From: Candidatus Treponema caballi
GTDB taxonomy: Bacteria; Spirochaetota; Spirochaetia; Treponematales; Treponemataceae
Length of the DNA stretch: 37,902 nt
Assembly: GCA_018066285.1 (NCBI GenBank)
Contig: JAGHRS010000040.1
Coordinates: 1-37,902 of the forward strand
Reading direction: 5' to 3'
Position 1 is the stretch's first letter. Every line of letters begins with the position of its first letter. This document shows, in pieces, positions 23,613 through 31,766 of the stretch. The position numbers were made by a program, and so were the translations under genes. The notes beneath the pieces are model-generated. The model worked only from the letters and a program-made list of their open reading frames with translations, was not told the origin of the DNA and made no database searches.

Positions 23613-26036
23613 CTACAGAAAACGCTCTATCGTACCAAGAACTATCTTAAGCGGCGCAAAACACTGCTTTGTTTCAGGAATACTCTCAATAAACATCCTT
23701 CCGTAATTCTTTTTCAGAAGCCTTCCGTCAAGAATTGTGACAGCTCCCCTATCTGTTGCACGACGCATAAGACGACCAAATCCCTGCCTGAAGTGTATGA
23801 TTGCTTCCGGTACACTCAATTCAAAAAATGAGGAACCTCCCCTCTTTTCAATATCTTCAGAACGCGCTGCAAAAACCGGATCACTGGGAACAGGGAACGG
23901 CAGTTTTACTATAACAACATGAGAAAGCGATTCTCCAGGGACATCGACTCCTTCCCAGAAAGAATCTGTTGCAAACAGCACACTTGCGCTGTCGGTACGG
24001 AACTGTTCAAGCAGACGGAAACGGTCGTCATCTCCCTGCTTCAACACCGTAATTCCGCTTGATGCAAGAGCTGTACGCGCATGATTACAAGCGTACTTGA
24101 GCGAATCGTACGAGGTAAAGAGCACGAGACAGCGTCCCTGCGATGCACGGATAAGCTCTACAATCGTATTTTCAAGCCAGGACTGATAACCGTAATTCTT
24201 GGGATCAGGAGCGTCCGCCACAATGGAAAGCAGTACATTCGTACGATATGGAAAGGGCGACGGAAACACGCCTTCACAGACGCGCTCTTTCTCAGCAAAC
24301 TGCACACCGGTCCGCTTTTTCCAGAACTGAAAGCTTCCCGCAGTCTTGAGCGTTGCGGACGTACAGACAACACTGGAAAGCGGCTCAAAAACTCCCGAAT
24401 ACATGGTACTTGATATATCAAGCGGCGTTTCAATAAATCCAGGGAAGAACGTGCCATTACTGAGCCTTCTTTTCTCCATCCAGAAAATCATGTCATCATG
24501 CTCACTCCAGTCAACAAAATGCTGGCAGACAGCACCGCAGTTTTCAATGCGTTTCACAATCTGGCGGCATTCCCAGACAGACGGAGCTTCTTCCTGATCT
24601 TCAGGCACACTATCGAGCATGGTACGCATTCTGCCCGCGAAAGCCGCAATAGCGCCACGCAGCGTCTGCATTTTTGAAAGAATTCCTTCTGCACTTGCCG
24701 CAGTTCCAGGTTCAAGCCGCCATGTATAGCCGTCGCCAAGTACCTTCATCGCTTCATCTTCAAGTTCCATAAGAGAAACTTTAATGTCATCCAGAAAGCC
24801 AATTACTTCCTGTACATCAACTTCCGCAGATGTAAGAGCATCTATGGTAAAAAGAAGGCCAGCTTTAGAACCGCGACGCTGCTTGTACAGCAGATTCAGC
24901 TGTTTCTGCAGGCGGTATCTGTTGATCGTTTCAGAAAAGAAGCTCGTTGCCGCATCTTCAATACCATGCGCCTCATCAAACACAAGATGCTGATACGGCG
25001 GAAGCACGGCAGTATCTTCATAACCAGCCCCACCCTGCCGCATTTCAATATCTGCAAACAGAAGGTGATGATTGACAATGATGAGCTGCGCGTCAGCAGC
25101 CTCCTTCCTGAGGCGCATGACAAAGCACTCTTCCCTATACGGGCACTTCATTCCCATACAGGCGTCTGATTCGGAGTTGATCCGAGACCATATTCCCTCA
25201 GAAGGCATGAACGTCAGCTCAGAACGCGTTCCTGTTTCCGTTGTCCTGAGCCAGGCTGCAATTGCATCAAGTTCTTCCGTTTCCTCTGTAAAAAGGTCAC
25301 GTTCGCTTGTAACATCAGCAAAACGGCGTCGGCAGATGTAGTTCTGCCTTCCTTTCAAAAGGATGTATTTTATGTCCGTTCCCAGCATTTTCTGTGCAGC
25401 AGGCACATCCTTTTCTGCCAGTTGCTGCTGCAGGTTTATTGTTCCCGTAGACACAACAACGCGTTCATTATTTTCCTTTATCCAGAGGAGAGCCGGAATC
25501 AGATAGGCAAAAGACTTTCCAACGCCGGTTCCCGCTTCAAAAACGCCAAGAGTTCCGTCATTGAAAACAGAACAGATGTTTTTTACCAGTGAGATTTGAG
25601 AGGGACGCTCTTCATAAAAACTGTCCTTTTGAGCAAGCGGGCCTTCAGCAGATAAATACCAGGCAGCTTTCTCAGCATCAAGACGGCGGATGGAGCGCAG
25701 CTTTATCGGTTCAACAACTGCGTTTATACGGGTTACATCATTATTGATTATATAAAAGCCTTTTGCGTCGGCAGCTGCGCGGCTGGCTATTTCAAGATCA
25801 GCTTCGGAAGGTTCAAGGACGCCTGACGGATGATTGTGGATAAGCACATGACACTCCGTCCTGTGCAGGGTAAGCGGAGCGGCACAGTCACTGCCTCTTG
25901 AACCGATAACAGCTGATACTACAACGCCTTCAGGATTCACCAGTCCATACGCACTGATTTCATTCCCGCTGTTATCAGCAATCGCTTCTTTGAGTAACCG
26001 GATAACGTTATCCGACAGTTTTGATTCTACTTTCAC
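23613..26036 (-). CDS. JAMM (RadC/JAB-like) domain fused to a DinG/XPD-type helicase
   Basis: This 807-residue fusion starts with a JAMM/RadC-like domain (about residues 1-125). Its metal motif is complete: HNHPSG, then EPSEAD (His67, His69, Ser77, Asp80), with Glu26 as the likely upstream catalytic Glu. From about residue 145 it is a DinG/XPD superfamily 2 helicase with Walker A EAGTGVGKS, DEAH box VFDEAHGIED, four cysteines placed as for an iron-sulfur cluster (YIC, DACMGMKC, EEC) and motif VI QGFGRLMRR. A role in unwinding DNA or R-loops in replication or repair is likely. The function of the JAMM part is unknown. Start GTG at 26036 follows GGGGTGG. Upstream in-frame codons run into the tRNA terminator. 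Confidence 0.9.
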   Translation of the reverse strand: MKVESKLSDNVIRLLKEAIADNSGNEISAYGLVNPEGVVVSAVIGSRGSDCAAPLTLHRTECHVLIHNHPSGVLEPSEADLEIASRAAADAKGFYIINNDVTRINAVVEPIKLRSIRRLDAEKAAWYLSAEGPLAQKDSFYEERPSQISLVKNICSVFNDGTLGVFEAGTGVGKSFAYLIPALLWIKENNERVVVSTGTINLQQQLAEKDVPAAQKMLGTDIKYILLKGRQNYICRRRFADVTSERDLFTEETEELDAIAAWLRTTETGTRSELTFMPSEGIWSRINSESDACMGMKCPYREECFVMRLRKEAADAQLIIVNHHLLFADIEMRQGGAGYEDTAVLPPYQHLVFDEAHGIEDAATSFFSETINRYRLQKQLNLLYKQRRGSKAGLLFTIDALTSAEVDVQEVIGFLDDIKVSLMELEDEAMKVLGDGYTWRLEPGTAASAEGILSKMQTLRGAIAAFAGRMRTMLDSVPEDQEEAPSVWECRQIVKRIENCGAVCQHFVDWSEHDDMIFWMEKRRLSNGTFFPGFIETPLDISSTMYSGVFEPLSSVVCTSATLKTAGSFQFWKKRTGVQFAEKERVCEGVFPSPFPYRTNVLLSIVADAPDPKNYGYQSWLENTIVELIRASQGRCLVLFTSYDSLKYACNHARTALASSGITVLKQGDDDRFRLLEQFRTDSASVLFATDSFWEGVDVPGESLSHVVIVKLPFPVPSDPVFAARSEDIEKRGGSSFFELSVPEAIIHFRQGFGRLMRRATDRGAVTILDGRLLKKNYGRMFIESIPETKQCFAPLKIVLGTIERFL

Positions 26037-26060
26037 AAGCCACCCCACTACGTAAAAGCA

Positions 26061-26100
26061 AAAAAGAAGAAAAAAAAAGGACTGGATAATCACCAGTCCT
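26061..26100 (-). terminator. Terminator after tRNA-Glu
   Basis: An 8-bp stem (AGGACTGG / CCAGTCCT, 26078-26085 and 26093-26100) is followed on the minus strand by a long, T-rich tail from 26078 down to 26061. It ends the tRNA transcript about 24 bases before the helicase start codon. Confidence 0.87.
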
Positions 26101-26108
26101 TATGCTCG

Positions 26109-26180
26109 CATCTCCCGGGGGAATTGAACCCCCGTTGTCGGGATGAAAACCCGATGTCCTAACCACTAGACGAGGGAGAC
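26109..26180 (-). tRNA. tRNA-Glu (anticodon TTC)
   Basis: A 72-base cloverleaf is read on the minus strand. Acceptor GTCTCCC pairs with GGGAGAT (one G-T pair), the discriminator is G, and the D-arm contains CTAGTGGTTAGGAC. The anticodon stem TCGGG / CCCGA holds the loop TTTTCAT (anticodon TTC), and the T-arm reads GGGGGTTCAATTCCCCC. No CCA is encoded, so it is added after transcription. Confidence 0.95.
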
Positions 26181-26234
26181 ATAAACAACGTGTGATAAAT
26201 TATCATGTACGCCGATTTGTGTCAATAACAAATC

Positions 26235-27530
26235 TTAAAATTTCATCTCTTTTTGTGCAGAAAGCAGTTTTTCAAGTTTCTGCGTGTCTTCATTATCAAG
26301 TCCAAGCTTATGAGCCTTCACCATATCTTCTGCAGCTGCTTCATAGTTGCACATGTAATAATGGGTAAGAGCACGTCTGTAAAGTACATGAGACTGATAC
26401 TCGTTTCTCTCGAGGGATTTGGTGAAATACTCGATTGCACCTTCGTTATCCCCCTGAAGACCGTATACAATACCAATATAGTAAAAGGAACGGAAATTGG
26501 TATCATCTTTTTTCACACTTTCCATAAAATCAGAAAGTGCTTCCTCAAATTTATTCTGGGCAAAATACGCCATGCCGCGATGTTTATAGATTACAGAAAG
26601 CACAATATTGTTTGGCTGTGGTTCCGCATTTATAATCATCGTATAAATGTCTTCCGCCTTATCAAGATCTCCAGAATTATGTGCATGAATTGCATCAAGA
26701 ATCATGTCATCAATTGTTCCACGAACATATGGCATTTCTGAGTTTATGGATCCTGTAGGTTGAATTGGTTTTACAGCTTTCTGCGATGCGTCTGCATTTA
26801 CATTCAGCCGTTCATTCAGCTGATTTCTTACAAGAACATCAGCTTTTTCATAGAACGTCGCGCGGCGCGCATCAAGTTCCTGATTAAGCTTGTTCTGATA
26901 ATCGCGGATTTCCTGGAATATGATGTCAGCAAGGCTCAAACTTGCGTTGACAGAGGCAAGCTTTCTTCTGAGCGGCTTGTCAAACGGAGAAAACTCTGAT
27001 TTATAAACCAGCTCATGTTCAACTTCAGCCCATGCATCCTGCAGAATCGTTCTTATCTGAAGTTCACACACAAGTCCTTCCGGCAGCTGGATACGTTCAT
27101 CCTTTCCGCCCATATCAGCTATTTTTTCCGGAATCTTTATCAGAATATGCAGAGATTCATAGCCAAATTCGCTGAACGTACGCTCAGACCCTTTTCTTTC
27201 AATCTCAACAACTTCGAAGTTTTCACAGATTGTTTTCTGAACCTGGGCCAGATCTTCAAGAAATGCACAGATAATTCTTATTCCTATCAAATCTGTCAAA
27301 ACAGGAAGTGGCTGCCTTCCCAAAGATTCCGGCTGTATCCGGATCAACTTTTCATAGTAGCTTTCAAATGATTTGACTCTTGATTTATAAGATGGTGTTG
27401 AACCAAGCTTTATCACCGCTTTTACAGTATTCAAGACACCATAAAGAACGGCCTGCAATACAGGACGGCTTTTTTCATATGCTGCGAGTAAGTCTTCCTT
27501 TGGAGGAATCTGTTTATCCTTTATCTGCAT
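26235..27530 (-). CDS. RelA/SpoT-domain protein with C-terminal TPR repeats
   Basis: This 431-residue cytoplasmic protein has an N-terminal RelA/SpoT synthetase-like domain (about residues 25-190) and a TPR array (about 240-420). Conserved elements include YKSRVKSFESYYEKL, DLIGIRI (80-85), FGYESLHILIKIP (the G-loop Tyr and the SLH motif) and CELQIRTILQDAWAEVEHE. No HD hydrolase, TGS or ACT domain is present, so it is a stand-alone synthetase-type protein rather than a long RSH. It probably makes (p)ppGpp or a related nucleotide, with TPRs mediating partner binding. The start is ATG at 27530. An in-frame GTG 33 bases upstream has weaker support. tRNA-Glu follows it. Confidence 0.87.
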   Translation of the reverse strand: MQIKDKQIPPKEDLLAAYEKSRPVLQAVLYGVLNTVKAVIKLGSTPSYKSRVKSFESYYEKLIRIQPESLGRQPLPVLTDLIGIRIICAFLEDLAQVQKTICENFEVVEIERKGSERTFSEFGYESLHILIKIPEKIADMGGKDERIQLPEGLVCELQIRTILQDAWAEVEHELVYKSEFSPFDKPLRRKLASVNASLSLADIIFQEIRDYQNKLNQELDARRATFYEKADVLVRNQLNERLNVNADASQKAVKPIQPTGSINSEMPYVRGTIDDMILDAIHAHNSGDLDKAEDIYTMIINAEPQPNNIVLSVIYKHRGMAYFAQNKFEEALSDFMESVKKDDTNFRSFYYIGIVYGLQGDNEGAIEYFTKSLERNEYQSHVLYRRALTHYYMCNYEAAAEDMVKAHKLGLDNEDTQKLEKLLSAQKEMKF

Positions 27531-27586
27531 AATAAAAGTGTACCATTGTTTCCGTCCTAGCACAATGACACAATCCGTTCAAAGCG

Positions 27587-27621
27587 AAAAAAAAGACTGC
27601 GGTAACGTACCGCAGTCTTTA
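27587..27621. terminator. Terminator after the flaA pair
   Basis: A perfect stem (GACTGCGGTA / TACCGCAGTC) is followed on the minus strand by eight Ts (27587-27594). It ends the flaA transcript and sits just upstream of the RelA/SpoT-domain gene. Confidence 0.88.
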
Positions 27622-27639
27622 TATCAAAGAGTTTTAAGA

Positions 27640-28380
27640 TTACCAGTTATCATCCGGATTATCCATATCAATGTTCTCAATTTCATACAGATCTGTTACT
27701 GCACGGAGATCATCAACATAGAAATAGTATGATCCGATTGCGGTTTCTGGATCACAATCAATTCTGAAACCAACAATTCTAACACCTGGACGGCTTCCAT
27801 AGTAAGCATTCTGCTGAATGATACCATGCTTCTGGTCTGTTGACGGTGGAATTGATACTGTCAGCTTTTTCCAGCCAGAGAATGCCAGATTACCCATAGG
27901 AAGTTCAAAGCTGTTTCCGAAATAGTCCTGAATCAGGAGTGTTACCTTATGATTCTGGTTTCTTCCAGCCATCCAGACTGATACTGTCTTTGTTACACCT
28001 TCAATCGGGATAGGTGAAGCAGTCTTGATATAGAAAGAGTTGATTCCGCGCTTGAAGAACTCAACCTTTACACCATACATCTTTGTGTTAGATGCACCTG
28101 CAACTGATTCAGGAAGAGCAACCTTCTCTTCACGCTCAGATGTCTCCAGATCAGAATAAGGACCACCATCAAAAAGACGACCAGTGATTACACCACAATC
28201 TGGAGAAATGCTGCAGTTCCAGGATCCTTCACGTTCGAAAAGATCAAGTGAAACTTCACGGAGTGAAGCACTTGCTGAATCAGAAGTACTTCCGATATTA
28301 GCCTCTGCAAGGTCAACATTCTGTGCAAATACAAGACATGCAACGCACAGTAAAGCAATAACAACTAAAGCCTTTTTCAT
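27640..28380 (-). CDS. flaA: Flagellar filament sheath protein FlaA (second copy)
   Basis: This 246-residue FlaA-family protein coats the periplasmic flagellar filament in spirochaetes. It has a Sec signal peptide ending near VFAQ (about residue 20) and the FlaA signatures YGVKVEFFKRGINSFYIKTASPIPIEG, VSVWMAGRNQNHKVTLLIQDYFGN, LAFSGWKKLTVSIPPS and IDCDPETAIGSYYFYVDDLRAVTDL. It lies 3 bases after the other flaA gene, with AGGGGG upstream, so the two are co-transcribed. It resembles the FlaA2-type pair next to aldolase in T. pallidum. Which copy corresponds to which named paralogue is not determined here. Confidence 0.93.
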   Translation of the reverse strand: MKKALVVIALLCVACLVFAQNVDLAEANIGSTSDSASASLREVSLDLFEREGSWNCSISPDCGVITGRLFDGGPYSDLETSEREEKVALPESVAGASNTKMYGVKVEFFKRGINSFYIKTASPIPIEGVTKTVSVWMAGRNQNHKVTLLIQDYFGNSFELPMGNLAFSGWKKLTVSIPPSTDQKHGIIQQNAYYGSRPGVRIVGFRIDCDPETAIGSYYFYVDDLRAVTDLYEIENIDMDNPDDNW

Positions 28381-28383
28381 TAC

Positions 28384-29115
28384 TTATTCCCCCTGTGCTT
28401 CGAAGTTTGGCTTGCGAAGCTCGTATCCATCGTAGATATTGTTGAGAGTATTTGTTGAATAGCGGAGCTGATCGAAATAAATTACGAAATCATCTGCATA
28501 TTCATTAGCATCTGCATGAACTCTGAAACCGATGAAATAAGATGTTTCAGGACCTGAACGGAGACGTGACTGCTGTCTTACAGTAGAAGGCATGTCAATA
28601 ATGACGTTTCTCCATCCCTGAAAATTAAGGGTACATGCCGGGACGACGTGAACGTTACCATCTGCATCACGCAGAAGCAGCTCAAGATAATAATCGTAAT
28701 TTGCACCCCAAACCCAGACATCAAGCTGAGTTACAGTTCCAAGAAGCGGAATCTCATAAACCTTACCGGTTTCCTTGTCTGTAGGATAAACCTCAAACCA
28801 GTTGTCACCCTTACGGTCATATGAAACCTGAACACCAAGTACATATGGTTCTGGATCATTTGCTGTTCTGTAAGCTTTCAATGAGTTAGGGCTTGCCTGG
28901 AAATAACCCATTTTAGGATATGTATCGGAAGCATCTTCACCAATATGAATATACTTACTTGCCTGTACACTCCAGTTCCATTCCATGTCATCTTTTGTGT
29001 CAAATGTATCAATCATGATTGTTTCAACACTTTTCATATTGGGCTGCGCAAATACCGGTACGCTGAACATCAGCAACAGTAAAGCAATCACGCAGATTAC
29101 ACCGCTCTGTTTCAT
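28384..29115 (-). CDS. flaA: Flagellar filament sheath protein FlaA (first copy)
   Basis: This 243-residue FlaA-family protein has a Sec signal peptide ending near VFAQ and the family features GVQVSYDRKGDNWFEVYP, LDVWVWGANYDYYLELLLRD, LNFQGWRNVIIDMPS and FIGFRVHADANEYADDFVIYFDQLRYSTN. It diverges clearly from its neighbour, so the pair is not a recent duplication. The ATG at 29115 follows AAGGAG at 7 bases. A TTG three bases upstream is in frame but unlikely. A consensus promoter lies upstream, with a sigma-28-like element beyond it. Confidence 0.93.
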   Translation of the reverse strand: MKQSGVICVIALLLLMFSVPVFAQPNMKSVETIMIDTFDTKDDMEWNWSVQASKYIHIGEDASDTYPKMGYFQASPNSLKAYRTANDPEPYVLGVQVSYDRKGDNWFEVYPTDKETGKVYEIPLLGTVTQLDVWVWGANYDYYLELLLRDADGNVHVVPACTLNFQGWRNVIIDMPSTVRQQSRLRSGPETSYFIGFRVHADANEYADDFVIYFDQLRYSTNTLNNIYDGYELRKPNFEAQGE

Positions 29116-29173
29116 CAAAAAACTCCTTTTCTTACAGTTAAAAGAATACAGTCATAAAGACTATACAAGAAAT

Positions 29174-29202
29174 ATTATATTTCTAGCGACATTCTTTGTC
29201 AA
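29174..29202 (-). promoter_or_regulatory. Consensus promoter of the flaA pair
   Basis: On the minus strand a perfect TTGACA (29197-29202), 17-base spacer and perfect TATAAT (29174-29179) form an unusually strong sigma-70 promoter, with a predicted start near 29167. Confidence 0.85.
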
Positions 29203-29207
29203 ACTCA

Positions 29208-29215
29208 TTATCGGC
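29208..29215 (-). promoter_or_regulatory. Sigma-28-like -10 element upstream of flaA
   Basis: The minus strand reads GCCGATAA, identical to the flagellar sigma-28 -10 consensus. The -35 at the expected spacing (TCAA, 16 bases upstream) matches only partly. It lies just upstream of the sigma-70 -35, in the divergent flaA/fba region. Confidence 0.4.
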
Positions 29216-29231
29216 ACGAACAGTCTTTCTC

Positions 29232-29260
29232 TTGATTATTTTTTCTTATTTACATAGAAT
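29232..29260 (+). promoter_or_regulatory. Promoter of fba
   Basis: TTGATT (29232-29237), a 17-base spacer and TAGAAT (29255-29260) lie upstream of AAGGAG and the ATG at 29292. The predicted start is near 29267. Confidence 0.65.
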
Positions 29261-29291
29261 TGAAGTACATTTATCCACATAAGGAGTCGCT

Positions 29292-30296
29292 ATGACCAGT
29301 TATAAGGAACTCGGCCTCGTAAACACAAAGGAAATGTTTGCAAAGGCTGTAAAGGGCGGATATGCTATTCCAGCCTACAACTTCAACAACATGGAACAGA
29401 TGCAGGCCATCATTCAGGCTTGTGTCGAGACAAAATCACCTGTAATCCTGCAGGTTTCTTCTGGCGCACGCAAGTACGCAAACCAGACTCTGCTCCGCTA
29501 CATGGCACAGGGTGCCGTTGAGTACGCAAAGGAACTTGGCTGCCCTAACCCACAGATCGTTCTGCACCTTGACCACGGTGATTCATTCGAACTCTGCAAG
29601 GACTGCATTGAGATGGGCTTCTCATCAGTCATGATTGACGGTTCTTCACTTCCATATGAAGAAAACGTTGCACTCACCAAGAAGGTTTGTGATTTCGCAC
29701 ACAGCCAGAAGGACTACGTAACAGTAGAAGGTGAGCTCGGAGTTCTCGCAGGTGTTGAAGACGACGTCGTTGCAGAAGAAAGCCACTACACAAAGCCTGA
29801 AGAAGTTGCAGACTTCGTTTCAAAGACAGGCGTTGATTCACTCGCAATTTCAATCGGTACATCACATGGCCGCTGTAAGTTCAAGCCAGAGCAGTGCACA
29901 CGCAATGCAGACGGCATCCTCATTCCACCGCCACTCGCATTCGACGTTCTTGAAGGCGTAGAGAAGATGATCCCAGGATTCCCAATCGTTCTTCACGGAT
30001 CTTCATCTGTTCCACAGGAATATGTAAAGATTATCGAGAAGTTCGGCGGAAAGATTCCGGACTCAGTAGGTATCCCGGAAGAGCAGCTCCGCAAGGCAGC
30101 TAAGTCAGCAGTCTGCAAGATCAACATCGACTCAGACGGCCGCCTCGCAATGACAGCAGCTGTACGCCAGGTTCTCGCTGAGAAGCCAGGCGAGTTTGAC
30201 CCGCGCAAGTACCTCGGACCAGCACGCGATGAGCTGAAGAAGATGTACGCACGCAAGAACATTGAAGTTCTTGGTTCAGCAGGTCACCTCGACTGA
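29292..30296 (+). CDS. fba: Class II fructose-bisphosphate aldolase
   Basis: This zinc-dependent glycolytic enzyme cleaves fructose-1,6-bisphosphate. The 334-residue protein has the AYNFNNMEQMQAI N-terminus, the HLDHGDSFELC zinc/catalytic region (Asp and His), VEGELGVLAGVED, SIGTSHGRCKFKP and the phosphate-binding FPIVLHGSSSVP. Length and motifs match the class II type A/B family with a long C-terminus. Residues around NADGILIPPPLAFDVLEG are typical. It is divergent from the flaA pair, and the same neighbourhood exists in T. pallidum. A strong terminator follows. It is likely highly expressed. Confidence 0.96.
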   Translation: MTSYKELGLVNTKEMFAKAVKGGYAIPAYNFNNMEQMQAIIQACVETKSPVILQVSSGARKYANQTLLRYMAQGAVEYAKELGCPNPQIVLHLDHGDSFELCKDCIEMGFSSVMIDGSSLPYEENVALTKKVCDFAHSQKDYVTVEGELGVLAGVEDDVVAEESHYTKPEEVADFVSKTGVDSLAISIGTSHGRCKFKPEQCTRNADGILIPPPLAFDVLEGVEKMIPGFPIVLHGSSSVPQEYVKIIEKFGGKIPDSVGIPEEQLRKAAKSAVCKINIDSDGRLAMTAAVRQVLAEKPGEFDPRKYLGPARDELKKMYARKNIEVLGSAGHLD

Positions 30297-30300
30297 TAAA

Positions 30301-30361
30301 AGCCGGCCGCTTTCAACATAGCGGCTGACAAAAAAGCTGTCCTGAAGGACAGCTTTTTTTT
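30301..30361 (+). terminator. Terminator after fba
   Basis: The stem AGCTGTCC / GGACAGCT (30335-30354, TGAA loop) is followed by a T tract (30355-30361). A first weaker hairpin (AGCCG...CGGCT, 30301-30326) precedes it. Confidence 0.88.
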
Positions 30362-30380
30362 GCACTTTCACATTTTCAAT

Positions 30381-31025
30381 TCAGGACAGAAAAAACTTTT
30401 CCAATGTTCTGAATCCGGCAGATCCAAGGACATAGACTGCAATCAGTATGTATGTTCCCGCATCAGCAAGTTTCAGATAATAAAAAGCCTGGAAAACAGA
30501 AGGCAGCAATAACCCCGAGGCAACGGCAAAAAATGCTATGACACAACGCAGCCACAACAGATTTTTCATATCTGCATCGCTATCAAAAAGTGTTATGCCC
30601 GTATCCACGTTAAAAAGCATTGCAGCCATCATAAGCGGATATAAAATCATCCCGAAAAAATCAGGAGAAACAGAACTTGTCATAACCTTGTAAGGAAGGA
30701 AAACCGTCATGAATGCAGCAAGAATCGGAAAAAGATACTTTATTTTCACACGAATGCTGTCTCTGGCTGCAATAACTGGTATAAAGCAGACAAAAACGGG
30801 CAATATTGTTTCTGTAATCAGATAATGTCCCCATACCACTGACGGGGAATTTACCCATTCATGACTTACACCAACTGCAAAGAAATCAATCAGGCAATAA
30901 ATGCATGCAATGACAAATCCCCAGAATATACAGAACGCATGCTCGCGGTCTATTTTTCTTTCATGGCAGATATATTCAGTAACAAAATATACAAGCGGAA
31001 CTATTATCAATAAAAAAACGTACAT
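30381..31025 (-). CDS. Hypothetical membrane protein
   Basis: I do not recognise this 214-residue protein. It has about six or seven hydrophobic helices spread along its length, short loops, and no recognised catalytic motif. A few charged residues cluster at loops (ICHERKIDREHAF, DSIRVKIKYLF, DSDADMKNLLW). It stands alone, convergent with fba and divergent from infC. The upstream sequence offers no clear ribosome binding site for the ATG. It might be a small transporter or a structural membrane protein. It is long and coherent enough to be a real gene, but support is only moderate. Confidence 0.7.
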   Translation of the reverse strand: MYVFLLIIVPLVYFVTEYICHERKIDREHAFCIFWGFVIACIYCLIDFFAVGVSHEWVNSPSVVWGHYLITETILPVFVCFIPVIAARDSIRVKIKYLFPILAAFMTVFLPYKVMTSSVSPDFFGMILYPLMMAAMLFNVDTGITLFDSDADMKNLLWLRCVIAFFAVASGLLLPSVFQAFYYLKLADAGTYILIAVYVLGSAGFRTLEKFFLS

Positions 31026-31120
31026 ACAGAGAAATTAGCACGAATGAAATTCTAAGACAAGTACATACTGGCAATACCTTGTAAAATGAGTAATAATAAG
31101 TATATAAAAAGCAAATCTAC

Positions 31121-31150
31121 TAGACATTGAAAGCCCTTTTCTGATAAAAT
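31121..31150 (+). promoter_or_regulatory. Candidate promoter of the infC operon
   Basis: TAGACA (31121-31126), an 18-base spacer and TAAAAT (31145-31150) give a predicted start near 31157 and a leader of about 60 bases. The leader holds a short ATGCAT / ATGCAT stem (31185-31190 and 31197-31202) close to the infC start. Confidence 0.55.
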
Positions 31151-31217
31151 GGGGATTGCTAGTACTAAAAACAGTATTTTCAGTATGCATACCGTTATGC
31201 ATTACGAAGGAGGATCG

Positions 31218-31751
31218 TTGGCAGATAATAAACAGGAAAAGGGTCTGCGTATTAATGAGCAGATTCGTGTACGAGAGGTCAGACTTATAGACAGCGAGGG
31301 CGAACAAAGAGGTATTGTCCCTACCATAGAAGCTCTCAAAATGGCTAAAGAACAGGAACTCGATCTTGTTGAAGTTGCACCAACAGCTAATCCGCCAGTT
31401 TGTAAAATACTGGATTACGGCAAGTACCGGTTTGAACAGGAGAAAAAGCTCCGTGACTCCAAGAAAAACCAGAAACTGCTGAAACTCAAGGAAATCAGAA
31501 TGCAGCCAAAGATTGGCGCTGGTGACCTTGATTTTAAGTCAAAGCACGTACAGGAATTCCTTGCCGAGGGAAACAAGGTAAAGGTCACCATCCGTTTCAG
31601 GGGACGTGAGCTTGCCCACACAGAACTCGGACTTGTAGTTCTTCAGGAAGTACTTAAAAGGCTTAGTGAGGATGAATACAGCGTTGAAAAGCAGCCTGCT
31701 ATGGAAGGACGCTTCATGTCGATGGTTCTGAATCCGAAAGCTAAAAAATGA
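31218..31751 (+). CDS. infC: Translation initiation factor IF-3
   Basis: IF-3 prevents premature subunit joining and checks the start codon on the 30S subunit. The 177-residue protein reads [74 protein letters not shown] and ends [11 protein letters not shown], all typical. The start chosen is TTG at 31218 with AGGAGG 4 bases upstream. In-frame ATGs further upstream (e.g. 31149) overlap the promoter and lack conservation. A non-AUG start is a common device in infC for autoregulation. rpmI and rplT follow. Confidence 0.95.
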   Translation: MADNKQEKGLRINEQIRVREVRLIDSEGEQRGIVPTIEALKMAKEQELDLVEVAPTANPPVCKILDYGKYRFEQEKKLRDSKKNQKLLKLKEIRMQPKIGAGDLDFKSKHVQEFLAEGNKVKVTIRFRGRELAHTELGLVVLQEVLKRLSEDEYSVEKQPAMEGRFMSMVLNPKAKK

Positions 31752-31766
31752 TGAGGTTGTAGTAAG

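Noticed and set aside
26037-26093. A hydrophobic N-terminus for the helicase (MIIQSFFFLLF...)
   Set aside because: The codons are the T-rich tail of the tRNA terminator read in frame, not a signal anchor.
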